From Pseudocoprococcus catus (GTDB lineage: Bacteria > Bacillota > Clostridia > Lachnospirales > Lachnospiraceae), in the NCBI RefSeq assembly GCF_902381825.1, contig NZ_LR698973.1:2616392-2680391 (forward strand): a stretch of 64,000 bases of DNA. Direction: 5' to 3'. Of the stretch, positions 7,801 through 16,232 are shown one piece after another. Each line of letters begins with the position of its first letter. The first letter of the stretch is position 1. The notes below the pieces were generated by a model. That model searched no databases. It saw only the letters and a list, made by a program, of their open reading frames with translations, and was not told the origin of the DNA. Both the position numbers and the translations under genes were made by a program.

Positions 7801-10116
7801 TATGAAATGGCTGGACTTGCAGGTGCTGAATTTGAAGTCTATGCGGCAGAGGATATTTATACTGCCGATCATCAGGTAGATGCAGATGGACAGAGAACTC
7901 TGTATTTTGCAAAGGATGCACTGGTAGCAACCGTCACAACGGATGCAGATGGTTATGCAACCGTAAAGAATTTGCCACTTGGCAGGTACTATGTTAAAGA
8001 GAAGAATGCACCGGACACTTATGTGTTAAATACTGTGCCGGAAAATGTCGAATTTGCTTATGCGGATCAGGATACTGCAGTGATCGAGAAAGAAATCTCT
8101 GTCACAGATGAACGACAGAAAGTGTCGATTACTGTCGAAAAACAGGATGCTGAGACAGGCAATACAGTAGCCGGAGCAGTGTTCGGTATTTACAATGCAA
8201 AAGACATTCAGACGAAAGATGGAAAAGTGATCGTCAAAGCAGATACTCTTTTACAGGAAATGACTTCTGATGAAAAAGGTCAGGCAGCATGTACACTGGA
8301 TCTTCCACTTGGAAGCTATTATGTAAAAGAACTGAAAGCACCAGATGGATTCGTATCTTCGGATGAAGTACTGAGATTTGATGCTTCTTATCAGGGGCAG
8401 GATGTACAGACAGTAACATTAAAATCCCTAAAGAAGAACCAGCCGACAACTGTTGAGATCACAAAATCAGATGCAACAACCGGTGTAGAACTGGATGGAG
8501 CTTATCTGAAAGTAACGGATAAAGATGGAAATGTAGTAGATAGCTGGACATCTTCCAAAGATGCACCACATGTGATCAAATATCTGAAAGTGGGTGAGAC
8601 TTATACCCTACATGAAGAGTTTGCACCGCATGGTTATCTGGTAGCCAATGATGTGACATTCACAGTCAAAGATACCGGAGAGGTTCAGAAAGTGGAAATG
8701 AAGGACGAGGTACCGGTTGGTGAACTCATCATCAACAAAAAGGGAGAATTCCTGGATTCTGTTACACTGGCCGATAAGGTCAAAGGTGTGGTGGAACACA
8801 TTTTCAACTATGTAACCGGAAAGCTGACAGATGTTACGTTTGAAGTCTATGCTGAGGAAGACATTAAGGCTGCCGATGGCGTCAGTGACGATTACTATAA
8901 AAAGGATGAACTGATCGCAACGATCAAGACAGATGAAACCGGTATTGCAAAACTGGAAAATCTTCCACTTGGTAAATACTATGTGAAAGAAACAGGAACT
9001 GCTTACGGTCATGTACTGGATGGTGAGATCCGTCATGTAGATCTGACTTACGTGGATCAGAATACACCAGTTGTAGTCTATGACAAAGACTGGCAGAACA
9101 ACCGCCAGAGAGTAGAAGTCAGTGTACTTAAGAAAGAAAAAGATTCTGACCGTACATTGGAAGGCGCTATCTTTGGATTATTTGCCAAGGAAGACATTAA
9201 GTCTGAGACAACAGATAAAGTCCTGATTGAAGCCGATGAGATCATTGAACTGAAATCTACGGATGAAGAAGGAAAGATCACATTTGTTGCAGATCTTCCA
9301 ATAGGAGCAACTTACTATGTAAAAGAGCTCTATGCACCGGACGGATTCGTAACCAACGATGAAGTAAAGGAATTTACCTTTGAGTATGCAGGTGAGGATC
9401 AGCCGACAGTCACTTATGATTTTACCTTTGATAATCAGCCAACCGTCGTTGAATTTACCAAATCCAGTCTGACAACCGGAAAAGAACTTCCAGGATGTAA
9501 GCTGAAAGTGGTAGATGCTGATGGAAATATCGTGGATGAATGGACGTCCGGTAAAGAAGCACATGTGATCCGTGAGCTGACTGTCGGAAAAGAATACACA
9601 CTGGTTGAAACAAAACCTGCTGATGGTTACGTGACAGCTGAAAGCGTGAAGTTCACGATCAAAGATACTGCCGATGTGCAGAAAGTTGAGATGAAGGATG
9701 ATGTAACGAAGGTGAAAATCTCCAAACAGGATATCGCCGGAAAAGAACTTCCGGGAGCGAAACTCACAATCCTTGATCAGGAGGGAAAAGTTGTGGAAAG
9801 CTGGACCAGTACAGAGAAAGCACATTACATCGAAATGCTTCCGATTGGAAAATACACTCTCCGTGAAGAAACAGCACCGAATGGCTATCTGGTTGCAAAA
9901 GATGTGGAATTCGAAGTAAAGGATACCGATGAAGTACAGCATGTAACCATGGTGGATGAGGAAAAACCGGCAGAAAAGACACCGGAAGGTGGAAAACCTG
10001 TCAGTGATTCACCAAAGACTGGGGATAACACCAATCTGTGGCTGTGGTTTATGCTTCTCGGCATTGGTGCGACTGGTACAGGAGCCCTTGCATTTATGAG
10101 AAAAAAGAAACACTAA
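4855..10116 (+). CDS. Giant thioester / Cna-B repeat surface adhesin, sortase-anchored
   Basis: A 1753-residue cell-wall protein. A signal peptide (residues 1-32) is followed by a low-complexity Ser/Asp/Glu stretch (about 140-200). A TQXA-like thioester region follows (about 250-390, with AYCVEPSKKG). Eleven Cna-B / SpaA-type modules come next (about 520-1690), most with the KxD...ELxAPxGY pattern of isopeptide-forming domains. The C-terminus has a variant sorting signal SPKTG, a membrane helix and KKK. It is the first gene after promoter motif B and heads the secretion genes. It probably attaches donor to recipient or host surfaces. Modules 5-7 and 8-10 look like a duplicated triplet. Confidence 0.9.
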   Translation: MNVKKKARRVMSGLLTAVTVLSTVLSPAVAYASDDAGSVKKIPYYEEIKDQLDEDEVVTAKDYEIKVGDNFDVKSDYTGLTIQDDSKVKVTFQEAKDTDGNDFSTDYANSYKAVYYVEPQTTDHPTYQINRKIVVKEADQQKDSQSESSSDQDAGSSDKTETEDSEADSSTEETGAADTESKTELTEKEFDAEIEATENQETVDPETGITLSEVMQEAVDQEVALADLEAGESITFDMPMMLASGETGTKSVTVTAGSWYYYADYGLGSYLTCPYYVKWGSINATAYCVEPSKKGPGNGTYTIQKLADGKTLAKVCYYGTKASDENGFFDEKHPDFPAGKRFIITHLAAAYANGSSDWASGTNATGKNLAMELYNYCVNMPDIPSVDMSFSESNVKAYVEGNSQRTSVITFKADKLQTITFKLPSGVKLVNVTTGKTSAAGASVEISGGTQFYLTAPLDQAESVSATFSSRMKGSIDKEYSAYKIVTGSGTQDLALVFGEGVGNEKYVDFKVTWTKECKVSIVKKDQDTGNALAGAVYGIYSDAACTKLIAEMPATDQNGASQLTMEKTQEVVYLKEISVPTGYQIDTKSYNVTLAIGKTTTKNATDKRTNAKLNIAKQDAETGNEAQGDATLEGAVYGLYAREDIVHPDGRTGTIYKKDTLITSLTTDKNGEASVSDLYLGKYYLKELSAPVGYVLDPTEHDVDCTYEGATVPTVERTSVCKETVIKQPFQIIKAANNGKTDADLLQGVGFSAWLVSDLKVKADGSYDFDSARPVVLTADGQTEMFTDEKGYARSIPLPYGTYVVRETTSKHNYAPVDDFVVKITENHPDTPQTWRVLLDKEFKAKLKIIKKDAETQKSVLLANTEFKVYDLDNQKYVEQTTSYPKPTVHKSYFTNEEGYLVLPKNLKPGNYRIEEVTAPDGYTISKNYVTVAVDTDTAYLTDPVTGDAVIDVEYTNAPVKGQLKIYKQGEVLKGFDKDFQYEMAGLAGAEFEVYAAEDIYTADHQVDADGQRTLYFAKDALVATVTTDADGYATVKNLPLGRYYVKEKNAPDTYVLNTVPENVEFAYADQDTAVIEKEISVTDERQKVSITVEKQDAETGNTVAGAVFGIYNAKDIQTKDGKVIVKADTLLQEMTSDEKGQAACTLDLPLGSYYVKELKAPDGFVSSDEVLRFDASYQGQDVQTVTLKSLKKNQPTTVEITKSDATTGVELDGAYLKVTDKDGNVVDSWTSSKDAPHVIKYLKVGETYTLHEEFAPHGYLVANDVTFTVKDTGEVQKVEMKDEVPVGELIINKKGEFLDSVTLADKVKGVVEHIFNYVTGKLTDVTFEVYAEEDIKAADGVSDDYYKKDELIATIKTDETGIAKLENLPLGKYYVKETGTAYGHVLDGEIRHVDLTYVDQNTPVVVYDKDWQNNRQRVEVSVLKKEKDSDRTLEGAIFGLFAKEDIKSETTDKVLIEADEIIELKSTDEEGKITFVADLPIGATYYVKELYAPDGFVTNDEVKEFTFEYAGEDQPTVTYDFTFDNQPTVVEFTKSSLTTGKELPGCKLKVVDADGNIVDEWTSGKEAHVIRELTVGKEYTLVETKPADGYVTAESVKFTIKDTADVQKVEMKDDVTKVKISKQDIAGKELPGAKLTILDQEGKVVESWTSTEKAHYIEMLPIGKYTLREETAPNGYLVAKDVEFEVKDTDEVQHVTMVDEEKPAEKTPEGGKPVSDSPKTGDNTNLWLWFMLLGIGATGTGALAFMRKKKH

Positions 10117-10130
10117 TTAAATAAGAATGA

Positions 10131-10172
10131 GCGTTCATGGAAACCGAAAGGAATCTGTGGACGCTTTTTTAG
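10131..10172 (+). terminator. Intrinsic terminator or attenuator after the adhesin
   Basis: GCGTTCA and TGGACGC pair (with one G-U) and are followed by six T. Because secretion genes continue downstream, this is likely a partial terminator that makes adhesin mRNA more abundant than the rest. Confidence 0.6.
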
Positions 10173-10184
10173 ATGGGAGAAACC

Positions 10185-10328
10185 ATGAGAAATATCATTA
10201 TTTTTGTTGCTCTTCTGGGAGCAGCGGCAATATTTACAGTTTTGTATTGTCTCATTGCTGCCGGAAGTCAGGCAGAGAAAAAACTGACAGAAATCATGAG
10301 AAAAGAGGAAGAACAGAATGAAGACTAA
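10185..10328 (+). CDS. Small single-pass membrane protein
   Basis: A 47-residue ORF with GGGAG upstream. It has one hydrophobic helix (IIIFVALLGAAAIFTVLYCL) followed by a charged cytoplasmic tail (EKKLTEIMRKEEEQNED). The stop overlaps the start of the next gene by 11 bases, which suggests translational coupling. It is probably a minor component of the transfer machinery; I recognise no family. Confidence 0.55.
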   Translation: MRNIIIFVALLGAAAIFTVLYCLIAAGSQAEKKLTEIMRKEEEQNED

Positions 10329-10596
10329 TAAAGATCTGATCATAGAACCAAATGCAGCTATTGAGGGAAGAAAGTACAGCGAAGAAAAGCCATGGTCCTG
10401 CAAGTACTGTTACTGGTGGGGAGGCAAAAAGAAAGGCTGTAGCTTGAAACAGTGCCACTATCTGCTTACGGAAAAGAAAAAAGCAGTAAAAACAACACCA
10501 TGTGGTGGCTGTCCGTATGGAAAACATGTTCCATGCATCGGATATTGTATTGCCCGTCTTCATTCTGAAATGAAAGGAAAGAAAGGACGTGGGTAA
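10318..10596 (+). CDS. Cysteine-rich small protein of the transfer operon
   Basis: A 92-residue soluble protein with eight cysteines in two clusters: CKYC followed by two single Cys (residues about 28-46), then CGGC followed by PC and YC (about 62-78). The spacing suggests two metal sites, zinc or an iron-sulfur cluster. It overlaps the small membrane protein gene upstream and abuts pcfB. I do not recognise a named family, and the function is unknown. Confidence 0.6.
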   Translation: MKTNKDLIIEPNAAIEGRKYSEEKPWSCKYCYWWGGKKKGCSLKQCHYLLTEKKKAVKTTPCGGCPYGKHVPCIGYCIARLHSEMKGKKGRG

Positions 10597-11160
10597 TTGC
10601 AGGAAGAAGTAAATCAGAAAGTGATCAGCCTGAGCATCCAGGGAGTCAGGATCACTGCCAGTGTGCTAAAAGCAGCCCTTCGGAAGTTCCTGGAAATGGA
10701 CAACCGGAGGAAACAGAAAGCAACGCAGGTGAAAATGGCTGAAAAGACCGGACGGGCTCAGGAGAAAGGAAGGGAAAAAGCCCGAAAAAAGATTGAAAAG
10801 AAAAAGCCACATGGAAAGCAGACCATCAAGCAGCTGAATGCACAGGGAGTACAGCTTTCCAACATAAAGATCACAGATGAAAATATCAAATCCTTTGACC
10901 GTGTGGCAAGAAAGTACGGGATTGATTACAGCCTGAAAAAAGAAGTCGGTGCGGATCCAGCGAAATATCTGGTCTTCTTTAAGGCTAAAGATGTGGATGT
11001 GATGACAGCGGCTTTCCGGGAATATGCCGGAGTAGAACTGAAAAAGAAACAGGTGAAGAAACCATCTGTCAGAAAGAAACTGCAGAAATCTGTAGAAAGA
11101 AAAGCAAAGCACCGCCAGCGTGTGAAGCAGAGACAAAAATCCAGAGGTCAGGAACGATGA
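10597..11160 (+). CDS. PcfB-like protein (DUF3801)
   Basis: A 187-residue, very basic protein starting at TTG immediately after the previous stop. The central part (about 75-150, with GVQLSNIKITDENIKSFDRV) matches the DUF3801/PcfB family. The flanks are Lys/Arg-rich and coiled. In pCF10, PcfB is an accessory factor that links the relaxosome to the VirD4-type coupling protein PcfC. Its stop overlaps the start of the coupling-protein gene, as expected for partners. Confidence 0.8.
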   Translation: MQEEVNQKVISLSIQGVRITASVLKAALRKFLEMDNRRKQKATQVKMAEKTGRAQEKGREKARKKIEKKKPHGKQTIKQLNAQGVQLSNIKITDENIKSFDRVARKYGIDYSLKKEVGADPAKYLVFFKAKDVDVMTAAFREYAGVELKKKQVKKPSVRKKLQKSVERKAKHRQRVKQRQKSRGQER

Positions 11161-12980
11161 TGCGGGAGAAATTACAGAAGGTCCAGATCAAACGGCTGGT
11201 GATCTTAAATCTCCCATATTTCTTTATCTTCTATGTAGCAGATAAAGGATCCTGGCTGTACCGACATTGCCTGGGAGAAAGCATGGTCCAGAGACTTGGC
11301 GTGATGTTAGTCAATTTCCGACTGGCATTTTTAAGCTGGCTGCCAAGTATCGCTTTGCAGGATCTTACGGTAGGTGTTCTGGTTGCAGGTGCATTAAAAC
11401 TGGTGGTCTACTATCGTTCTAAAAATGCAAAGAAGTTCCGGCAGGGTGTGGAGTATGGATCCGCAAGATGGGGAAATAGAAAAGATATCGAACCCTTCAT
11501 GGATCCGGTCTTTGAAAACAATGTCATCCTCACAGAAACGGAACGTCTGACCATGAACAGCCGGCCAAAAGCCCCAAAGTATGCCAGAAATAAAAATGTG
11601 ATCGTCATCGGTGGTTCCGGATCCGGTAAGACAAGATTCTATGTGAAGCCCAATCTTATGCAGATGACGGACCACGTATCCTATGTGGTCACTGATCCAA
11701 AGGGTACGATCATCGTTGAATGCGGGAAGATGCTGGTAAATGGAGGATACCGGATCAAGGTATTAAATACGATCAACTTTAAAAAGTCCATGCATTATAA
11801 TCCGTTCCATTATATCCGGAGTGAAAAAGACATCTTAAAGCTGGTCAATACCATTATCGCAAATACCAAGGGTGAGGGCGAAAAATCAACGGAAGATTTC
11901 TGGGTCAAGGCCGAGCGTCTTTTGTATTCTGCACTGATCGGATACATCTGGTATGAGGCACCGGAGGAAGAACAGAACTTTTCTACTTTGCTGGAATTTA
12001 TCAACGCCAGTGAGACCAGGGAGGATGATGAAGAATTTAAAAATGCAGTGGATGAATTGTTTGAAGAACTGGAAGCAGAAAATCCGGAACACTTTGCAGT
12101 AAGGCAATATCGCAAGTACAAGCTTGCTGCCGGCAAAACTGCGAAGTCGATTTTGATTTCCTGTGGTGCCAGACTTGCACCATTTGACATTCAGGAACTA
12201 AGAGAAATCATGTCATATGACGAAATGGAACTGGATATGATCGGTGATCAGAGAACAGCTATGTTTGTCATCATCAGCGATACAGATGACACATTCAACT
12301 TTGTGGTAGCAATCATGTACACCCAGCTCTTTAACCTGCTTTGTGATAAAGCGGATGATGAGCATGGAGGCCGACTTCCCTATCATGTACGGCTGCTTCT
12401 TGATGAGTTCAGCAATATCGGACAGATTCCAAAATTCGACAAGTTGATTGCTACGATCCGAAGCAGGGAAATCTCCGCTTCTATCATTCTGCAGTCACAA
12501 TCTCAGCTGAAAACCATCTATAAGGATGCTGCAGAGACGATCACAGGTAACTGTGACACTGTTCTTTTCCTTGGTGGAAAGGAAAGTTCCACACTGAAAG
12601 AAATATCAGAAACTCTGGGAAAGGAAACCATTGATCTTTACAACACATCAGACACCAGAGGCAGCAACCGATCCTATGGACTGAACTATCAAAAGACAGG
12701 AAAAGAACTGATGAGTAGAGATGAGCTGGCGGTCATGGATGGAGAAAAATGTATCTTACAGCTTCGAGGAGTCCGGCCGTTTTTAAGCAACAAATATGAC
12801 ATCACAAAGCACAAACGGTACAAGGAACTTGCCGATTTCAATAAGAATAATGCGTTTGATGTCGAAAAATATCTGGCACACCGACTGGTGCTGTCGGAAG
12901 ATACAGAATTTGAAATGTATGAAGTAACTGTAACACAAGAAGACGTATCAGCGATTGAAGCTGAGGAAGGTGAGGACTGA
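11157..12980 (+). CDS. VirD4/TraG-type coupling protein
   Basis: A 607-residue membrane ATPase that would bring the relaxase-DNA complex to the secretion channel. Two hydrophobic N-terminal segments (about 18-80) are followed by the TraG/VirD4 core. Walker A is GGSGSGKTRF near residue 155 and Walker B is LLLDEFSNIG near 415. The C-terminus is acidic. The gene overlaps pcfB by 4 bases and is followed by the broken maff2. The order PcfB-VirD4-Maff2 is typical of Tn1549-like elements. Confidence 0.93.
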   Translation: MMREKLQKVQIKRLVILNLPYFFIFYVADKGSWLYRHCLGESMVQRLGVMLVNFRLAFLSWLPSIALQDLTVGVLVAGALKLVVYYRSKNAKKFRQGVEYGSARWGNRKDIEPFMDPVFENNVILTETERLTMNSRPKAPKYARNKNVIVIGGSGSGKTRFYVKPNLMQMTDHVSYVVTDPKGTIIVECGKMLVNGGYRIKVLNTINFKKSMHYNPFHYIRSEKDILKLVNTIIANTKGEGEKSTEDFWVKAERLLYSALIGYIWYEAPEEEQNFSTLLEFINASETREDDEEFKNAVDELFEELEAENPEHFAVRQYRKYKLAAGKTAKSILISCGARLAPFDIQELREIMSYDEMELDMIGDQRTAMFVIISDTDDTFNFVVAIMYTQLFNLLCDKADDEHGGRLPYHVRLLLDEFSNIGQIPKFDKLIATIRSREISASIILQSQSQLKTIYKDAAETITGNCDTVLFLGGKESSTLKEISETLGKETIDLYNTSDTRGSNRSYGLNYQKTGKELMSRDELAVMDGEKCILQLRGVRPFLSNKYDITKHKRYKELADFNKNNAFDVEKYLAHRLVLSEDTEFEMYEVTVTQEDVSAIEAEEGED

Positions 12981-13108
12981 TATGAAAGAAAGAATTCGAG
13001 CACCCTGCTACTACTGATAAGGGTACAAAAAGGTCTGAATAAAAGGGAAAGGAGTAGAGCCAAACGCTTACAGACCATAAGAAAAAGCGTTTGTTCATAC
13101 ATTTGATT

Positions 13109-13267
13109 ATGGCTTTTTTTAGCAGTGCAATCAATATCCTTCAGACACTGGTCGTTGCAATCGGTGCCGGTCTTGGTGTCTGGGGTGTAATCAACCTGAT
13201 GGAAGGTTATGGAAACGACAACCCGGGTGCAAAATCCCAGGGAATTAAGCAGCTCATGGCTAATTAG
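13109..13267 (+). pseudogene. maff2, 5' part, interrupted by the IME
   Basis: The reading frame begins MAFFSSAINILQTLVVAIGA and stops after 52 residues at GIKQLMAN. The missing end (GMKQLM then SGGGVILIG) lies 10.6 kb downstream at 23839-23919. Maff2 is a small two-helix membrane protein of Tn916/Tn1549-type secretion systems, similar to VirB2/TrbC-like subunits. The break lies at the CAGCTSATG sequence found at both IME ends. The short product could still be made but lacks the second membrane helix. Confidence 0.8.
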
Positions 13268-13311
13268 ATGTAATAAAAGCGGAGAAAGGAAAAGCACAAT
13301 CCAGACGGAAC

Positions 13312-13338
13312 CGGCGGTGTAGTCAAGAAATATTGTGG
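13312..13338. repeat. IME left subterminal inverted repeat
   Basis: CGGCGGTGTAGTCAAGAAAT continues to ATTGTGG. The reverse complement of 23776-23800 reads CGGCGTGTCAAGAAATATCT continuing to ATGG, so 20 or more bases match with small gaps. It lies about 57 bp from the left maff2 junction, close to the 50 bp seen on the right. It may be a recombinase-binding arm. Confidence 0.6.
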
Positions 13339-13361
13339 AAACGCAAGATTTCTGCTATAAT
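13333..13361 (+). promoter_or_regulatory. Promoter at the IME left end
   Basis: TTGTGG (13333-13338) and TATAAT (13356-13361) are separated by 17 bp. It would drive the small HTH gene at 13404. The -35 box overlaps the left inverted repeat, so recombinase binding could affect transcription. Confidence 0.6.
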
Positions 13362-13403
13362 GGGTATAAAACACTTGACGATGGAAAGAAAGGCGGGAAG
13401 CCT

Positions 13404-13613
13404 ATGCACATTAGTTATCAGCCACTATGGAACACACTGAAAGAGCGTGGCATGAGGAAAGAGGATTTGCGGCTTGCCGCCGGTCTTACCACAAATATGA
13501 TTGCCAACATGGGCAAGGGAAAGAATATCAGCATGGAAACGCTGGTTCGCATTTGTGAAGCCTTGAATTGTGGTATTATGAATGTGATTAAATTAGAACA
13601 GGACAATATCTAA
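13404..13613 (+). CDS. Small HTH (Cro/CI-type) regulator
   Basis: A 69-residue protein that is essentially one helix-turn-helix domain: WNTLKERGMRKEDLRLAAGL, then SMETLVRICEALNCGIMNVI. This is the pattern of single-domain XRE regulators common at the edges of Firmicutes mobile elements. The ATG at 13404 is preferred over an upstream ATG at 13335, which overlaps the promoter. It is the first gene of the IME and probably controls it or its cargo. Confidence 0.75.
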   Translation: MHISYQPLWNTLKERGMRKEDLRLAAGLTTNMIANMGKGKNISMETLVRICEALNCGIMNVIKLEQDNI

Positions 13614-13834
13614 AGCGATATAATTTTATATTTGATTCGATTTGCACAAAAAATTAAATTTTAATGGTGTATATTTTCTATTGTACCCAATGTAAATAAG
13701 TGCTATCATAAAATAAAACAAGTACATTTGAAACATTTTATGATTTGAGAGTGTGCTTGCAGGTTAGTAGCATATTGCCAATAACTGAATACAAAAAATG
13801 TAGGTTCTGGTCATTTTAGAAAGGAGCATTGTTT

Positions 13835-14362
13835 ATGAAAAAATTTAGTAAAAGATTGTTTACCTCGTTGGTAGCGTTTTGTATGCTTTTTTCTGTGAGT
13901 GCGGTTCCTGCTTTTGCAGCGGAAACAACAACGGAAATAACGGATACTCAACAGCCGGTAGTCATTGGAGAATATGACGGATACTTAACCGATGTTATGA
14001 TTTCCGATGGTGTCACCAAAAGAGCAGTCGCTAATGTTCGTATTAACTCTTATGCAACTTATGATGAGGATGATGGGATTCAAGTTCATGTGAAGTTGTA
14101 TGTACCGTGGTATGAATCTCCAAAACCGGAGTTCACTGGTATGACTGGTACAGTTAATGTGCTTATGAACAAAAAATCCACCAATACGGCATTTGCAGAA
14201 TTAGCCGACGGTGAAGAAACAATCGAAACTGATGTGGATACTGGAAGAACAGGTAATAGCGGAGATAAGGGAACGGTTTCTGTTTCTGGTGTTGCTACCG
14301 CTAATAATGCCTTGGCAGGCGGTGGAGCTTTCGCTATTTCTTACCCTGTGACACTTCCCTAA
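13835..14362 (+). CDS. Secreted protein of unknown function
   Basis: A 175-residue protein with a clear signal peptide (basic start, hydrophobic core, AFA-AE cleavage near residue 28). The mature part is rich in Thr, Val and Gly and looks all-beta. No catalytic motif, anchor or known domain is visible. AGGAG lies 8 bases before the ATG at 13835. It precedes a lipoprotein gene by 43 bp. Low G+C and a separate promoter region suggest IME cargo acquired on its own. Confidence 0.6.
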   Translation: MKKFSKRLFTSLVAFCMLFSVSAVPAFAAETTTEITDTQQPVVIGEYDGYLTDVMISDGVTKRAVANVRINSYATYDEDDGIQVHVKLYVPWYESPKPEFTGMTGTVNVLMNKKSTNTAFAELADGEETIETDVDTGRTGNSGDKGTVSVSGVATANNALAGGGAFAISYPVTLP

Positions 14363-14405
14363 TTAAATGCAAAACAGTTGTGAATTAAGGTTGGTAATAG
14401 GTAAA

Positions 14406-14831
14406 ATGAAACGGTTATTGGCAATATGCGTATGTTTTTTTATGTGTGTAGGCTTATGTTCGTGTGATTCTTCCCAAACTCGGTCGGTATCATCATATAA
14501 CTGGTCTTTAGAATTTATTACTGATTTAGATGGTAATATGTTATTCTCAGGTTCAGTGCATGATGACATACCAGTATTGGATTTGACATTGAGTTTTGAA
14601 GAAAAAAGTTTTATCTTAACAGATAACACTCATAAACAAGAATGGACAGGTACATATTCGCTTGAAAAGATTGACAATTCTTCTTCGAAACTCGGATTAA
14701 CTTTTGAAAATTTAGAGGAGCCTGTTACAGGCGTATATGGAACAAGAGTTTATTCTGATGATTCAGAAAGCGCAACAATTACATTACAAACTGATGAAAA
14801 TATCCTGTCTTTTGTTGGAGAAGATTCATAA
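14406..14831 (+). CDS. Small lipoprotein, unknown function
   Basis: A 141-residue protein with a lipoprotein signal: MKRLLAICVCFF followed by the lipobox LCSC near residue 19, so it should be membrane-tethered. The mature domain has alternating beta-strand character (GTYSLEKIDNSSSKLGLTFE) and resembles small lipocalin-like or immunity-type lipoproteins in size, but no family can be named. It is the last gene before a strong bidirectional terminator. Confidence 0.6.
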   Translation: MKRLLAICVCFFMCVGLCSCDSSQTRSVSSYNWSLEFITDLDGNMLFSGSVHDDIPVLDLTLSFEEKSFILTDNTHKQEWTGTYSLEKIDNSSSKLGLTFENLEEPVTGVYGTRVYSDDSESATITLQTDENILSFVGEDS

Positions 14832-14880
14832 ATAAAAACAGCCGCTGTAGGAACAAAATCCTACAACGGCTGTTTTTATT
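14831..14880. terminator. Bidirectional intrinsic terminator
   Basis: AAAACAGCCG-TGTAGGA pairs with TCCTACA-CGGCTGTTTT around an ACAAAA loop, with A and T runs on both sides. It ends the lipoprotein gene on the plus strand and the XRE gene on the minus strand. Confidence 0.85.
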
Positions 14881-15697
14881 TCCACGGCCTGCGCCGGAAG
14901 TTCATACCAGACTGTTTTATCAGCGGGGATTTCTTGAACAGCTTTTTCAAAAGGCTTCGTTCCTCTTGTGAGAGCCGCTTGTATTTGAGCCGGAACGCCT
15001 TGCAGAATATCTCCGTGAATTGCTGAACCCTGTCCCCCGGAGATTGCATGGCCTTTTGTACTTCCCGTATAAGTTCATCGGCAGGCGTGGTATCCGGCGC
15101 ACTTTCGCTGTCATTTTCGTGCGCCTTGCGTATATCATGGAGAATGACGTCCCATGTTTTGTGCGTCACATGGCAGAAAAAATCTTCTTCCTCTATCTGA
15201 CAGGCTTCCAACACTTTGATTGCCCGGTCTGCCGCAGCTTCGGGGTGTTCTTCCAGTACCATAGCCCGTAAAGCAGCCAGTGAGCTGTTTGTGTCATGGA
15301 AGTGCATGGTTGCTATCCCGTCCACATAGATTTCTGCGTCTGCCAGCAATTCCTTAAATTTTTCATGGGAGATAATCTCACACAGCAGCCGGTTATTGAA
15401 GCGTTCACTTTTCAGCAGTTCCACGACTTCATCACTCAAATGTAATTCTTCTATCGGGGTGTTTTCATATCTCCGATTATTGGTAAGGCCGAGCAGATAG
15501 TCAACCGACACCTGATAGAAGTCTGCCAGCTTCAACAGGCTGCCGTGGTTAATTTCCTTGTATTCGTCGTTGTCGTTTTCATAACTGCCGAGGGCTGATT
15601 TTGAAATGCCGGTTTCCTGTGCCAGTTCTTCCAGATTCAAGCCCCGTTCCACCCGTAAATCTTTCAGGCGTTCCTGTACGGAAATGCGGGTTTTCAT
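14876..15697 (-). CDS. XRE-family regulator with long C-terminal domain
   Basis: A 273-residue protein with an N-terminal helix-turn-helix (about residues 5-68: LKDLRVERGLNLEELAQETG, then SKSALGSYEND). A long helical C-terminal region has no catalytic motif. The ATG at 15697 follows GGAAGGAG. Such regulators precede the replication/mobilization genes of Tn4451-like elements. A dyad upstream of its promoter suggests autoregulation. It probably represses the divergent rep/mob genes. Confidence 0.8.
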   Translation of the reverse strand: MKTRISVQERLKDLRVERGLNLEELAQETGISKSALGSYENDNDEYKEINHGSLLKLADFYQVSVDYLLGLTNNRRYENTPIEELHLSDEVVELLKSERFNNRLLCEIISHEKFKELLADAEIYVDGIATMHFHDTNSSLAALRAMVLEEHPEAAADRAIKVLEACQIEEEDFFCHVTHKTWDVILHDIRKAHENDSESAPDTTPADELIREVQKAMQSPGDRVQQFTEIFCKAFRLKYKRLSQEERSLLKKLFKKSPLIKQSGMNFRRRPWK

Positions 15698-15740
15698 AAA
15701 CACATCGCTCCTTCCTGCGGCTGGCTGCCGCTGTTATTCC

Positions 15741-15786
15741 TTATTATACCATATACCGTTCCGAAATCGTGGAATTTTTCGATTTT
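15741..15786 (-). promoter_or_regulatory. Promoter and operator of the XRE gene
   Basis: On the minus strand a -10 box TATAAT lies at 15746-15741. Just upstream is the dyad CCGAAATCG (15759-15767) / CGATTTTGG (15778-15786), which overlaps the expected -35 position. This fits autorepression. The rest of 15787-16232 holds no gene that I can support; it contains small GC-rich hairpins (for example GCGGGG/CCCCGT near 16068-16088 and ATCCGCC/GGGCGGAT near 16176-16218). Confidence 0.5.
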
Positions 15787-16232
15787 GGGGCGGTTTTCCT
15801 ATTTTATGGACATACGGGAAAGGGTTCAAAAATGAGCTATGATTAAGTCAGTTCATCGATGGATTATTTCCAATCGAATGACCGGCCTGATGGGATATGC
15901 TCCCCGGCGATGTAGCGCAACGACCTGCGGCAAGGAAATGGAGGAACCTTGACCGCAGCGAGCGTACCAACGGGAACGAAACGCCGCTGTGAGATTCAGG
16001 GGCAGGAACGACAGCAGGACAACCCGGCAGAACTGATACCAAAACGCTACCCAAACACGACAAATCGGCGGGGTGTAGTCTGCCCCGTCCGTAATACTAT
16101 GGGGCATTTCAAAGCGGCTCTATGGCCGTATTTTCCTTGAAAATCGCCCCGAAACATGACACCAAAAACCTTTATCCGCCTGTTCCCGTTGTTACGGCTG
16201 AAATGGGCGGATTTTCTATGATAGGAGGCACT

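Noticed and set aside
9178..9942. A 254-codon open frame on the minus strand
   Set aside because: It lies wholly inside the adhesin gene, antisense to repetitive Cna-B codons. It lacks a ribosome site and resembles no protein.
6400..9950. CRISPR or tandem-repeat array suggested by regularly recurring similar sequences
   Set aside because: The repeats are in-frame, divergent at the DNA level and about 300 bp long. They encode Cna-B modules.
15848..16107. Minus-strand open frames in the IME upstream region
   Set aside because: They are overlapping alternative frames in GC-rich DNA without ribosome sites; none resembles a known protein.
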